From Shinisaurus crocodilurus (taxonomy: Eukaryota; Chordata; Lepidosauria; Squamata; Shinisauridae): DNA of 64,000 nucleotides. The translations under genes and the position numbers were made by a program. The DNA lies in the NCBI GenBank assembly GCA_021292165.1, contig CM037876.1, positions 206,172,200-206,236,199 of the forward strand. Direction: 5' to 3'. Of this stretch, positions 32,741 to 44,936 are shown one piece after another; the stretch's first letter is position 1; each line of letters opens with the position of its first letter. Below the pieces are notes generated by a model. It saw only the letters and a program-made list of their open reading frames with translations, searched no databases and was not told the DNA's origin.

Positions 32741-34276
32741 GCTGGTGTGCGTGTTGCATTGCATCAAGGCAGAGCAACGGGGTTTGCCAAACTTTATTAA
32801 CTAGAGGACGTAATCCAGCCTCTCCACCTTTACAATCTATTCTCTAAGTTCCCTGTGGAGCTGACACTATAACCTCACTCCTCCTCCTCCATCATCTTTG
32901 GCTTGTTGTTTTGGCTTCAAAGACATTCTAAAGCCTTTGTTGAATTGATCATTAACTCTTCAAAGTTATAATTAGATATTTGAACTTGAGTCCATTTAAA
33001 CAGAAGAATGCAAGACTGAAAATTGTGGCCACAACTGTGTCCCCACCCCCTAATAGTAGCAAGATTCATCATAGTAGCAAGAGATGAATTAGTGGACTGA
33101 AACGAGGTATCCAAAGCTTTGAAGGAAGCATAGAAAGTCACTAAACTGAGCACCCCGCCCCTTGACAGTATAGAGTGAGAATAATTAGAAGAGCCTGAAT
33201 TCAGCAGTGCATTGAGTTTTAAGAGCGCAATCTAGCCAAAAGTAAGCACTTTTTAAATCCCATTGCCTTCAATGGGAGAGTGTTAAGCATGTGTTTACCT
33301 CTCCTGTTGAAACCAATGAGTCTTAAATTCGCTTAATTTTAGCTTAAGCTTTTTAACTGTTGGGTGGCATCTGCTACAAAAATACAGTGCATGTTATATC
33401 TACCAGTCTGCACATATCACCTAATATAGGTCAGTAGAAACACACACACTTTGAGACAGCTTTAAAGTAGCTAAGGGTCTGGAGGCTGGAAATTATGCTT
33501 GACAATTTTGTCAGAGGGGCTGGGAGAAGTTCAGTTTTTGGGTCTCCCACTTTTGCCTCACTTTCTTCTAATGGAGTATTTGACTAGACAACAGCTGGTA
33601 GCTACTATAGCACGGCTGCACAGTGGATGGGAAAACCTGTCTCTATGGTAACAGCGAAGGCATTGGATGTGCCTGCTCAATCTGGGGAATAGCTACTAAA
33701 GACATCTGGTCAGTGTAGATAAATCTCAAGGGAAATTAGCTCATTTCATCTGATAGTAACTACAGAAACATTTGACTCTGTTTAATAGTGTGATAATGAA
33801 CACAGGAGATAAGAGACCAGCTCAACAGTTCTGATCTCAACTCAATGCTGAACTAAGTTTAAGGTGACTCTTGCTTCTGGGTGAGATTTTAGGTAAATGT
33901 CTCCCTAAAAGAAACTTAAGTTGTAATTATTATTTCACCATTAAAATATATATTTTGAGATGGTAATTCTATGTTTTGTTTTGACAAAAGAAGGAAGCTT
34001 GCTTATACAGTAGTTTTTAAAACTATTGTTGGCCATTTTCCAAAGTATTTTTTTTTTAAACCTTGATTGTGCTGCCTACAAATTTTGTGTCATTATGGAA
34101 AATTTGAATTTACTTATTTTTAAAAATCCCAACAGAAAACAGCTTTTAATCATTGTTATCTGCTGTAGTGGGATCGCATTCTACCAAAAACCTCACCTGT
34201 GCAATAATAGGATTTAAATGCTTTATATTAATATTTCCCAAAGTGTGAAGTGAGGCTCTATGGATACATGCACAGT
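32741..34276. other. Intronic sequence, nothing firm recognised
   Basis: About 33220-33360 is a short interspersed repeat with ccattgccttcaatgggaga; 32741-33200 may be upstream LINE sequence decayed beyond reading. Confidence 0.4.
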
Positions 34277-34312
34277 TGTTACACATGTATCCTTAAGGAT
34301 ACATGTGTAACA
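34277..34312. repeat. Perfect 36-base palindrome
   Basis: Each arm is 18 bases (right arm aaggatacatgtgtaaca) with no spacer, centred on ttaa at 34293-34296. A third partial arm, ggatacatgtgtaaca, follows at 34315-34330, then a roughly 31-base tandem pair (cattcttctagtttttgcat) to 34388. Confidence 0.9.
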
Positions 34313-34388
34313 CGGATACATGTGTAACAGCATTCTTCTAGTTTTTGCATTTGGTACACATTCTTCTACTTTTTGCATTTGGGTGTGC

Positions 34389-35689
34389 ATTTGTCTCCAA
34401 CCGACCCCAAACATTCAAGGTAACCCGTGACGTAGAAACATAATACATCAATAAAATAAACTAGACAATTGTTGATTGGGACAGGAGGTGTTGTGTGCTG
34501 CTAAACAATGTGAGTCTCTCCAGTGGATATGAAATAGAAGGGAAAGGAAGGAGAAAGGCTGTTTGGTCTTCCCGGCTCCAATGCCTGTGTTTATATGAAT
34601 ATAAACTAGAGGCTTTATGATTTTACAGACTAGCATGGGGCTCTGGAATAATAAAACATAATAACCTGGAAGAACACACAACAGCACATGCTCCCCCCCC
34701 CCCCCTTTTCCTTATTTTTCTTTCTGTGGTTGTGAGTCTCTAAAGAGCTCAGGCAACTGGATCAGAGAGTTTGCTTGCTAATGTTCAAAGAGAAATAAAA
34801 GACCTGTGCCAGGTTTCTACTACTGTATTTCTCTGGTCCATGAATGTTTTGTCATATGTGCTGTTCTAATAGCGAATGGGTTAAAGTTTAGCAGGAACCT
34901 CTGTTTGTTACGTTAATCTATAAAAATAGGCATGGGTTGGAGGTAAAAGGAGCCTTAGGTATATTTAATTATTCTAAAATTAGATTGCCACCAAAACCAC
35001 TGCAGCCAAAATTTCTGTGAAAACATCAGTGCAATCATGTATAAACTGAGCTGAATGCATAAATATTGCACGTTTTGCTATTTGAAGTTGTGTGTACACA
35101 CACATGTGTGCGGACACGTGCACACTTCCTCCCTCCAAAGCAAATCCACAAAGTATTAATTATGGAAAAAATAAGATAGATTTTGCTGGGCATCCTTTTA
35201 GCTTTATTCCTAGAGTTCAGTCTAGAAAAGCAAAGTCATGTATGGAATCTTGTGCAATTAACCCCTTCTTATCTTATATTCAGGTATGATTGTTTTCTGA
35301 TTCCAGAAATACTAAATTTTATACTGTTCTAAATTTCTCCAGCTTGAAACAGATTTTGCAGGATGCTAAATGCTGATTAGTTTGCTATTAATTTATTTGT
35401 ATATTTAGAAGGATGCAAACTTCACAGTGTGTTTACTAAGAATTGTAACTTTCTAAGCACCAGAAGCCATGTTGTAGATAGGGATGTAATGTTGCCAGCA
35501 GTAGGAATTTGACCTTTTGAGACAAGCAAAGTGGTGTCATGATAATGGAATGTGATGATGTAACATTATGACCCCTGTCAGGCCAGAGGTTAAAAGTACA
35601 TCGTGATGTGGTATGTAGACTCTATATTCCTATATACTTTCCTGCTCAAAAAGAATTTTTTTAACCCCGTAGAAATCTCACCTTAAAAA
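34389..35689. other. Intronic sequence, nothing recognised
   Basis: C run at 34692-34704. Otherwise unassigned. Confidence 0.4.
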
Positions 35690-36050
35690 TTGAGGTTTGC
35701 TGTTTGACAGCTGAGCTGAGCTGTCAAAGAGCAATTATCCCCTACATGGGAATCCTGCTTGTTTGGCATGTTCCTGAGATGGTAGCATCTCGGGGATACT
35801 TACAAAACTGAGGGGACACTTGGAACACATGAGCTCCCTCCAAAAAGCTGGCTTTTGCGATATGAAGGGGGGGAAATTAAAGGGAAAAAAGCTGATTGTG
35901 AGCCTAAAACAGCTTGTGATCGCGGTGGGGAGGGGGACATCTGAGTGTTCCTGTGGTGTCCCCTGGGATACCTGGGGGGGGGGAGGGTGCCTGCTACCTA
36001 TGATGTGCTTGATCGTCTGTCAGGCGCATCAGAGATAGGGCTTATAAACC
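35690..36050. repeat. Unclassified interspersed repeat
   Basis: Blocks gacagctgagctgagctgtc, gtgtcccctgggatacctgg and gcttgatcgtctgtcaggcg recur in altered form at 58380-59000 (gacagctgtcaagag, tgccctgggatacccatgg, gtctatcgggtgcaccg). Likely a MITE family; ends not defined. Confidence 0.4.
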
Positions 36051-36107
36051 ACATGTGTAGCTTGCTATGCAGTGCAGCTTCTTATCGTGTGGTGTGAACC
36101 TGCCCAT

Positions 36108-36110
<3 letters not shown>

Positions 36111-36171
<61 letters not shown>

Positions 36172-36200
36172 GATGGGTGGGTGGGTGGGTGGGTGGGTGG
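36111..36200. repeat. Compound microsatellite (GT)n(GA)n(GGGT)n
   Basis: (GT) to 36139, (GA) to 36168, then ggat and gggt tetramers. Frames rich in Ser-Leu or Thr-His here are artefacts. Confidence 0.95.
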
Positions 36201-37487
36201 ATAGCTGGGCGGGGGTATATGTGAGTGAGTGAGCGTGAGAGTGTGTGCATGTGTCCATGGCTGGTGAGCTGGGCTGTGAGAGAATGTATGGGTGGTGATC
36301 CAGGGTGAGAGAGAAAAGGAGATGGGGAGAATGAGTTGGCTGGCAGAGTGGCTGGGTGGGGGAGAGTTTGTATTTGGTGAAATAGGTTTCTGTTGGCACT
36401 ACAAACTATAGGTTCAGTGCCAACTGTTCCGTGTGTTGGGGCTCAGATCCCATCCCTGCCTTATACTCAGTGTTTTGAGCAGGTTAATTGTCCTCTGTGA
36501 CTAGCCATGCCTCCAATGGCAGGCATTTTGTAATGGCACCCAGCAGGCTTATTAATGAGGGCACAGTACCTTGCTAATAAAGCAGAATGCAGCTGTGGCT
36601 GACAGTTGATCACAGTTAAAGAGCAACAATTACAGGCAAGCAGCCCCTTTTTTGAAGGATGCCTGTGTAACCTCTATGTGCCAAACAATGCCTACAGTGG
36701 GATAGTTGGCACCACCTGTTCAAGGTCCAAGCATAAATCAGGAAAGAGGGGTATTATTTTTCTTGAGTAGTTGAATCGTCCCAGCTACCTCTTGCTGCAG
36801 GGTGACTTACAGTGCATTTTGCTTAGTATATTTTCAATGGAAATATTTTCGTACACCTTGGCTAACTTTTAGAGGCAACATTAAAATGCTGACTGAGCCT
36901 TTTGCATGCTCCTAGTTTGAGAGAGGGTTTTTTTAAATCACCACTGGCACATATGTTTTTCAGTGAGGTGTATTAAAGTGCCTGCAGACTACAGCTTTAG
37001 TGTATAACTGTTATTGCAGCTGTGTGGAGGAGCCTAACGTCTATTCCCTGGAGCAGGGTGGGGATAAAGCTCAAATATGTTGAGGCAAAAGCAGGTTGTG
37101 TTTATGTAAACGTCAAGCAGAAATATGTTGATTGAACTCTTATCATTGTGGAGTGTGACATCAAGAATCGCTTAGGGATTGTCCAGATGTGACTGAATAA
37201 CAATTATATGGTAGATTTGTTTTTAATTTCAGAACCAAAATGGTTTTATGCCTTTTTAGTAGGTTTTAAAAAAAAACACAACCTCCCCAGTCCCCACCCC
37301 CTACAGACAGCAAGTAAATCTAAGCTGCTTTCTTATTTGGTTGCAAATTGCTAAGCCTTGAAATAAAAGTTGGGCCTTTTTGAAATGTACTTAACAGTTC
37401 TTTACATTGGATTACATTAGCAGTTCATTATATATAGCCTTTGAAAGGAAGGAGCTTGGTTGAACAGCCTGGATGCCAAGCTTAGTT
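36201..37487. other. Intronic sequence, nothing firm recognised
   Basis: 36400-36560 resembles the hAT-like 3979-4417 element in part (agccatgcctccaatggcag). Rest unassigned. Confidence 0.4.
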
Positions 37488-37931
37488 TTCCTATAGCCCT
37501 CTAGACACTGTTCTAGAGGGCCATAGGATTGTTCAGATTACCAGCTCCAAGGTCAGAAAAAAGCTCCAACCTTGGAGCTGGGGATCTGTGCTTGGATCCA
37601 CCCCTCCCCCATAGCCAGCGTGGAAAGAACTGCGTTGGCTGCATCTCCAAGGTCGTAAGACTGACCTTGGAGAAGGGGTGAAGAGGGCATTCTGGGAGGT
37701 GGGGAGGGGAGGAGACCGGGTCCGCTAGGATACAACATATCCTGGCAGCACTCCAGCCTTCTTCTCTCCCTGTCCAAAGCGCCACAACTAGATGGCTGAA
37801 ATCGGCCATCTAGCTGATTTGCAGGGCAGGAGGAGCATGGAGGCAAAGGTTGCCTCTGTGCTCCTCCCACCCAGCATAGGATGCCCATAATCCTCTGAGT
37901 TTGGAGGCCTCCCTGTTGAGTTGCGCCCTTA
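37488..37931. repeat. Unclassified hairpin-rich interspersed repeat, copy 3
   Basis: Contains agctccaaccttggagctg, tccaaggtcgtaagactgac with cttgga, and the central actagatggctga and tcggccatctag hairpin, in the order of the 5313 copy. Ends in gttgagttgcgccctta. Confidence 0.7.
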
Positions 37932-38176
37932 CTCCATTTTTATTGCCAGTGGACATGTTAGCCATATAAAGACTTTCCATATCAGCTATAATCCTCAAGA
38001 AACAGATTTTCTTGTTGGCATTTAAACCCTCTTTGTGCCTCACACATTTTCAAGGGCCAAAAAATGTGTTAAGGAGCTCTTGGGTCACACTGTTGATGTT
38101 CTTTAACTGTAGCTTACTCAGTAAATGATATGAATCAGTAAAAGAGCACAGACCATAATATAAATCAAACTATGTA

Positions 38177-38426
38177 CAGTAATACCTTGGATTGCAAGTA
38201 ACTTGGTTTGAGAGCATTTTGCAAGACAAGCAAATTTTTAAATATTTATTTTTAAAAAATTGACTTGATATACAAGCGACGTCTTGCAATACAAGTACTG
38301 TAGTACAGCTTAAATTAAAAATCTCTGTACAAATTTTTTTGGGGGAATTTTGTTTTGATATAAGAGTGTTTTGGATTACAAGCACGTTTCCGGAACGAAT
38401 TATGCTCTCAATACAAGGCATGACTG
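38177..38426. mobile_element. Tc1/mariner-like MITE, copy 2
   Basis: Begins cagtaataccttggattgca and ends acaaggcatgactg with TA at both flanks; 250 bases. Carries the internal block tactgtagtacagctt shared with the 42354 copy but absent from 25146. Confidence 0.85.
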
Positions 38427-38741
38427 TATTCTGTTCCATTGATATTGCATCCTGTCCTTTGAACAGTGGAGCAGTGTTTCTGAAAAAGGCTTATTTCCAA
38501 GGATGATGGGATCTTGCTATTGGGCACAAATAGACAGAAAATATTTTCAAAGCAAATTCCTGGGTTATTTTTTTTTTACTAAAAATTTCAGCTGACAATG
38601 GGGGAGGGGGCTTTGAATAGTAACTCTCATAAAATGAAAGATTTAGAAATCTCTATTATCACCTGTGTTTTTATCTGCCTGGAATTAATTTGCATGCTGG
38701 AGAAAACTATAAAGAAAGACGTTAAAAATAGAAAATTAGTG

Positions 38742-38830
38742 CAATCCTATACTTTATTCAGACATAAGCCACACTGAGCTCAATCAGACTTACTCCCAGG
38801 TAAGTGAGTATAGGATGGCCACCTAAGACA
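38742..38830. repeat. Short repeat with inverted ends (caatcctat family)
   Basis: About 85 bases from gcaatcctatac to gtataggatggc around agacttactcccaggtaagt. Related copies at 45045-45135, 46545-46625 and 55331-55605. Confidence 0.5.
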
Positions 38831-39522
38831 ATGTACTGGTCAGAGATAAAATAATTATTTGTATAAAGAATATAGTGGGGTGCAAATGGCCTTTCAAAAT
38901 TCTCTCCTTTTCCCCCATAATTTTTTTATTGAAAAAAGAAACACTACAAGGCATACATCAAATTAACAAAACTAAAATGGACTTCCCCTTTTCTCTACAA
39001 CAAATATAAGTAACAATAATCTTACTCTGTAATTACAAAGAAATTTCTCTCTTTTCTACTGTCCACAATTTTCTTATTCTTCATCAAACCCACAAATACA
39101 CAGATCATTTTTTCCTGATTTCTACCAAAAATCTATTAGAGGTTTCCACTCCGCCATAGGTGTAAATGTTAACTATTCTCTAAAATAATGATGACAGTTT
39201 AACCATCTGTCAAGTCCAACATCTTCACTAACCATTCTCCTATTATAGGCAATATAAAACCTTTCCGCTCATATATATTAATAAATTTCCGTGTCTTCTT
39301 TCCGACTAAATATCCATTGATCCCAAAAAAGACGACTCTAAATTTCAATTGTATATTAATCTTTAAAATCTTTTGAAGAAATAAGTCGATTTTATATCCA
39401 GAATCTTTTGGCTTTCTTACACATCTCCCACACAAAAACAATACCTTAATGCAATTTAGCCAATTTCTCCAATAACATATATCAACCATACAACCTCTTA
39501 TAAACATTATATTAGTAAAAAA

Positions 39523-40010
39523 ATTACAAACCTTTTAACCACATATTCTCCCGCTGTTTCATTAGCATATTATGTCCCAAGTTTTAGGCCCATTTTATCA
39601 ACATTACTTCATTTATTCTTCCTCAACCTCAAATTTCATCAAAGGTTTATACATATTAGTAACATATAAGCTTACTACTCAAAATCCTAAAGCATTTATA
39701 TACTTTAAACCTTTCTAAAATTTGTAAATGAAAAAAAATGAAATAAACAGTAACATATAAGACATATAATCTTATCTTTAAAGCTAGAACTTAATAAAAA
39801 TTACAAACCTTTTAACCACATATTTTCCCACTGTTTCATTAGTACATCATATTTCAAGTTTTAGGCCCATTTTATCAACATTACTTCATTTATTCTTCCT
39901 CAGCCCCAAATTTCAACAAAGGTTTTTACATATTAATAACAAGTGTGCTTACTGCTCAAAATCCTGAAGCATTTTGTCTACTATAAACCTTTCTAAAAAT
40001 CTATGAATGG
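39523..40010. repeat. Tandem duplication, unit about 276 bases
   Basis: attacaaaccttttaaccac at 39523 and again at 39800, followed in both by ccaagttttaggcccatttt and tcaaaatcct. About 205 bases are clearly repeated, in the L1 region. Confidence 0.8.
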
Positions 40011-40231
40011 AAAAAATCTGTAGCCTATAAAACATATAACCTTGTTTTATTCAACCAACTCTAGCCTCTTCAACCATTCTTCTGTTGAGGTTGTTCACTT
40101 AATCATTTTCAGATAAATCCCTTTCAAATTCAAACTACAATAAACATATATGTTATTTCTTTAGTTCATTTAACCACCTCTGCCAGTTCCCACATTCACC
40201 AGCCATTCTTTGTAAAGTCCTAAAAAAGGCC

Positions 40232-40395
40232 TGTGGCTCACGCTGGCTCAGCTTGTCTGAGTGTGGAAAGCTAAGCAGGGTCAGGCCTGGTGATTACTTG
40301 GATGGGAGACCCCTCCTCTAGTTTCCTGCACTGAGCAGGGAGTTGGATTTGATGGCCTTGTAGGCCCCTTCCAACTCTATAGATCCTATGAAATC
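40232..40395 (+). mobile_element. 5S rRNA-derived SINE with CR1-like end
   Basis: Same family as 31-189, opposite in orientation to the L1 that hosts it. It keeps aaagctaagcagggtcaggc and the CR1-like end. Confidence 0.8.
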
Positions 40396-40549
40396 CTTCA
40401 CTTATTCTTCCTCTGTCAAAAACAATCTTTTTCTGTTTCAACTTTAAAGTAAAAAAGGCAGAATCTCTCCTCTTACAGATCCCAAGAAGCATCTCCTTCA
40501 TGACCACCATATCCATACCCCTCGCCTCCATTCCAATAGAAAATCCCGC

Positions 40550-40735
40550 TCGGCTATGAAACTCACTGGGTGACTTTGGGCCAGTCACTGCCTCTTAGCC
40601 TAACCTACCTCACAGGGTTGTTGTGAGGATTAAATGGAGAGGAAGAGGAGGATTATGTAAGCCGCCTTGGATTCCTTGCAGGAAAAAAGGCAGGGTATAA
40701 ATGTAATAAATAAATAAATAAATAAATAAAAGTAT
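40550..40735 (+). mobile_element. tRNA-derived SINE, 5'-truncated
   Basis: Body and tail of the 572-810 family (aactcactgggtgactttgg; gccgccttggattccttgca; (AAAT)n tail). The tRNA head is missing. It lies in L1 ORF1. Confidence 0.85.
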
Positions 40736-40739
40736 TTCT

Positions 40740-41218
40740 GGAGAAGTTGATCTATAGCTGTGTCATCGAGCTCCATTCCAGTACATAAGTATTGCTGTGG
40801 AACTTGATCTGTTGTTTTCTTTCTGCCAAAGTGGGCCAATATATCTCTTAAGTCATCAACGCCTTGGATAGCTCCAAAGCTTAAACCATATTCTTTTTCT
40901 CTCAACATCCAGCAAGGCCAAAGTGCCTTTCCCCTCTCCAGATATTTGTTTTATGTGTCTGTCCAATTTTTTTTCTTCCTGTAAAACATCCATCCTCTTT
41001 CCAAGATTTTCCATTTTAAACTGTTTCTCACTTTTTTTTTTTTTTAACTTCTTGGTCCATTTCCACTTTTATCTCTACAAGCCTCTGATCCAGTCTTTTT
41101 TTTCAAAAGCATCCATCCTGTTTCTAAAATCTTTCTCCATTTGTTCAAATAAATTGTAAAGCCAGTCAGGTGTAACCATTATTTCTGCTGGTATGTCCCT
41201 CTTCCAGGGATCAGACAT
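40740..41218 (-). pseudogene. L1 ORF1 pseudogene
   Basis: Starts ATG at 41218 (- strand) with MSDPWKRDIPAEIM, followed by a heptad-rich coiled coil (YNLFEQMEKDFRNRMDAFEKK, then VEIKVEMDQEVKK and ENLGKRMDVLQEEK after frameshifts). Next is LSFGAIQGVDDLRDILAHFG, like the start of the L1 RNA-binding domain. It is cut by a SINE at about 40735. At least three frameshifts. Confidence 0.65.
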
Positions 41219-42353
41219 ATTCAATCCAGTCCAGAAATTACAGTCTAATCTTCACTCTGTTTACATTCCTCCCCGACAGCCTATTAACATAAGCAAAGGC
41301 CTATCCCACGGCAATTTGGACTGACTGATTTTTCTGGTATGCACTTTCACCAAAGAGGAAATAATTAAAAAATAAGATTTGGGGGGGGGAGAAAAGAAAT
41401 CCCTCTTCTCGTTTCAAAAACATAGTTATAAATCTTCTTTTTGTGGGGCGTTTTACCTGAAGCTCTTTCCACTATCTTGTATAATCCCAGAAAAAAGCAA
41501 TAACTCACCGTAAGCGACCTCAGCATTGTTGTAGAAAAAAACTCTTTATGTTTACAAACAGATAACATCCATAAATATTAAGAAATGAGTACTGGCAGGG
41601 CTTAATGTCCTTTGAAGGCATCCAGACACGACTGCGAGAGGTTGTAAATTCCTTCACCTCAGATTGCTTCCGCAGGCTGTCTGTCAAGTTTGGCAGATAC
41701 AACCCACAAAAGAGCAACCCTTAAGGATTATTAGACTTATCTCTTGTTCCTCCCTTTGATCCAGGGAGATTTCGCCGGCTAGTAATTATTCCTAGCCGGG
41801 ATTCAGCCGTGCTGTTTCTCCACTTCTCCGTGGAGACTTTCAGCCCCCCATTAATCCTCACTGGAAGTCCCGGCCTCTCAAAATTCTCCGTCCTATTTAT
41901 GGGCAGAGAAATTGGAAGGACCATTTCACTGAATTTCTCCAGGAGGAGGAGGAATTCTCCAACAGTTTTTCAGTGGCTATAGCACAGCTTCCTTCCACCC
42001 CCCTAATGGTTTTTGTTTTTTGTGCTGCTACTGTGAGTGGCAACAGCAGCAACTGTGTTGGCAGCCGGGTCACCATTTTACATCCTCCAAAATGCAAAAT
42101 TGAGAGTTTCGGGGGGGGGGGGGTTAGAGGTGACCATTACAAAAATATGGTGGAGAAAATTCTCCAAAGTGGCCTTCTATTTCTAGAGGGGTAAGAAAAT
42201 AAAAATTTCAGAACATTCCTCAGAAAAATGTCCTGAGAAATTTTGGTTGAACTTCATTTGTCATTCTTTGGGGTTCAGCTCCTTCTCCAGGATCTTCTAA
42301 GCATTACATTTCTGAGGAGTGATTGTGGACACATCTTATCTCTAATTCAGATA

Positions 42354-42608
42354 CAGTAATACCTTGGATTGCAAGTAACTTGGTTTGAGAGCGTTTTGCA
42401 AGACAAGCAAATTTTTAAATATTTATTTAATTTTTTTTGACTTGATATACAAGCGACGTCTTGCAATACAAGTACTGTAGTACGGCTTAAATTAAAAATC
42501 TCTGTACAATTTTTTTGGGGGGAATTTCGTTTTGATATAAGAGTGTTTTGGATTACAAGCACGTTTCTGGAACGAATTATGCTCTCAATCCAATACATTC
42601 CATGACTG
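42354..42608. mobile_element. Tc1/mariner-like MITE, copy 3
   Basis: Begins cagtaataccttggattgca and ends ccatgactg with TA flanks; 255 bases. Very similar to copy 2, with a degenerate right end. Confidence 0.85.
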
Positions 42609-42610
42609 TA

Positions 42611-43504
42611 TCTATATCTATATCTGCATGCTTTGGAGGTGCATGTCCGAGATCTCCTGATTATCAGTGTGTTTCCTCCCAGGAGCATTTGTGTTTAGAC
42701 AAAGGTTTCCTCTTTGCAGCTTTCTGTCTAAAGGCATGCAAAGATTCTTAATTAATGTGTAATACAAATCAAGAACCTCTGATGCAAAGAATTTAGTTAT
42801 AGGAATCAGTTTTTGGCTACAACATTCAGAACTGGTCACATGTTATGAACATCACAAAGAGATAGGAGGAGAGAGTTTCCATACCAGTGGAAGTGCTGGC
42901 ATGGAATATTTTCATGCCATGACATTGTCTTGCTCCATCTGTGATCCCATCACCAGCTCTGGGCAATAGCTCAGGTGAGGAGGCACAATGTGGGACAGGC
43001 AGCTGGAGTGGGAGCAGTTTTAGTACCACAGGTAGCAGCCCAGGACTTGGAATGATTTCAAAACCACAGAGTACTGACAAGTTACCCCAGCACTGACTGG
43101 GAGCAACTGGCAGAGATTTATATTCAGGCCAGGAGAGTCTCTCTGGAAGCTCTACCCCCCTCAGGGGCTGTTTTTGGCTGTTAAAGGGCCGGTGGCCTTT
43201 TCCTGTAGACATTAGCTTCTCCTGTGGAGTGAAGAGCCAGTTAGGGACAGCTCCTCAGGGCCTCCATGTTCACTAGAGAAGTCCACTTCTTAGAGTCAGG
43301 GGCGTGTTGCACCTCCTGGTGTTCCTGTGGATAGGATATGAGATCCAAGACAGTGGGCCCCAGTTCAGAAGAACTGGTTCTGGCACCTCCTCAGAGTCAC
43401 TGTCACTGGAAGCTTCAGTCTCCCAAGGTCTCCTAGTCCTAGGCCACGATGACACCCATGACAACTGGTGCTACATGTTTTGTCCTGAGTTACAGGTATG
43501 ATGC
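42611..43504. other. Intronic sequence, nothing recognised
   Basis: Frames of up to 128 codons here (42826-43212, - strand) show no family signature. Confidence 0.4.
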
Positions 43505-43605
43505 CCTGATGAAGTCAACTGTCATCCATAGAAAGCTTCTGCCATAATCAATCTGTTAGTCTTTAAGGTGCTACAAGACACTTGTTTTCGCTGCAACAGG
43601 CTAAC
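43505..43605 (+). mobile_element. Widespread amniote repeat fragment
   Basis: cctgatgaagtcaactgtca, ccatagaaagcttctgcc, gttagtctttaaggtgctac: a recurring 3' end seen in many reptile genomes, class uncertain. Confidence 0.45.
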
Positions 43606-44741
43606 AGTACTACCTTTCTGGAAATGGTCAATATTTAATTTCTGTCAGGAATATTTATATAATCAAACATGGCTACATTTAACAAGTAGTGGTAGTAGCA
43701 TCTCCTCACACTTGATATACTATTTCTATAATTTATGGTGGTGGCAGGCAGAAGTTAGATCAGGAGCTATTGATAGATTTTTTCGGTGATTTGCAGTAGA
43801 TCAGCAAGACTTTCTGCCTCACAATTCTTTAACAATAGCAATGACAAAAATGACTTTCAATTTCTGAATTAGGCTGCTGAAATGAAGAAAGCTTGGGAGA
43901 AAGCAGGAGTGGATTTTTGTGTGAAAGGACTGTGAGCTCAGTTCTGATACTGAAAGCAAATTCTTGGGCAGAGAGTGTGCTTGGACACACCTGTTCCATA
44001 TTTCTAAATGTACGTCTTTTGAAGACACTTGTTGGTGGATTTTGGAGTTCTAATAAAAAAATAAAGTAGATTCCACAAGCTTGAAGTCTGCCCCACCCCT
44101 CCTGTATGGTCATGTCACTTGTGGTAAAGGAACAGTAACACTGGGTTTCCTTTGCAGAAAGGGCTGAGGGCCAAAACAGATGTTACTTTAAAGACATAGC
44201 TACAGCAAATAAAGCAAATGGATCATTATTTTGCAATAGAAACTGCAAGCACAGGAAACCTGATCCGGATCAGGCCCATAGTTTTTTTTGGGGGGGGACT
44301 ATAAAGCTCCCCTAACCCCCAAGCTAGGGTCCTGATCTGCATCGGAGTACTGCACCTACTCTAGAATAAAAACAATGTAGCTGCTTTTAAGTAATACCTG
44401 TTTACATCTTTAATGCCTGTTTTGACCCTCCCAGTGGTGTTCTGCTCTTGCTCAGAGCAGTTACTGGACCTGTGCTCTGGTATAGCACTGAAACCACAAA
44501 AGCTGAGCCAAGGTTCATTGGGATGCAAGAATGCTGGCTAGCAATCGGGCTGAATAGCTTGCAATGTTGCCATTGTTGCTGCAGCATCCAGTGCCTTGGC
44601 TGGTTGTGCCTTTTTTAGAGTACTCCTGGCATATGATTGCCCAATGGGAAATATGATATATGATGGGAACCAAGGACATAGTTACAGATGTAAACTATAT
44701 AACTATGTTAACAGTTATTCTCTATTAGTATCTTTTTCCTC
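43606..44741. other. Intronic sequence, nothing recognised
   Basis: No feature that I can name; a short G run at 44289. Confidence 0.4.
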
Positions 44742-44936
44742 TTATATGCTTCCTCCAATATCAGAGGCAGTATGCCTATGTACTCCAGTTGCTGGGGAAC
44801 ATGGGTGGGAAGGTGCTGTTGCACTCATGTCCTGCTTGTGGGATCTTGCAGGCAGCTGGTTGGCCACTGTGTGAACAGAATGCTGGACTAGATGGACCCT
44901 TGGTCTGATCCAGCATGACTCTTCTTATGTTCTTGT
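44742..44936 (+). mobile_element. CR1-group LINE 3' end, short copy
   Basis: Matches the last part of 25871-26374 (atcagaggcagtatgcctat; gctggactagatggaccctt) and ends ttcttatgttcttg. Confidence 0.8.

Larger units (their letters stand above)
38925..42190 (-). mobile_element. L1 LINE remnant, internally deleted
   Basis: On the - strand: a GC-richer 5' UTR-like region (42190-41219), a decayed ORF1, and an ORF2 C-terminus plus 3' UTR near 39050-39510 (EWLVKMLDLTD, a MAEWKPLIDF block). A terminal caataaaaaaatt polyadenylation-like end is at about 38930. Most of ORF2, including the catalytic reverse transcriptase, is absent. A 5S-derived SINE and a tRNA SINE are nested inside, and a tandem duplication lies at 39523-40010. 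Two separate L1 fragments are an alternative reading. Confidence 0.7.

Noticed and set aside
36065..36399. Frames rich in Ser-Leu-Thr-His on the - strand
   Set aside because: They translate the compound GT/GA/GGGT microsatellite.
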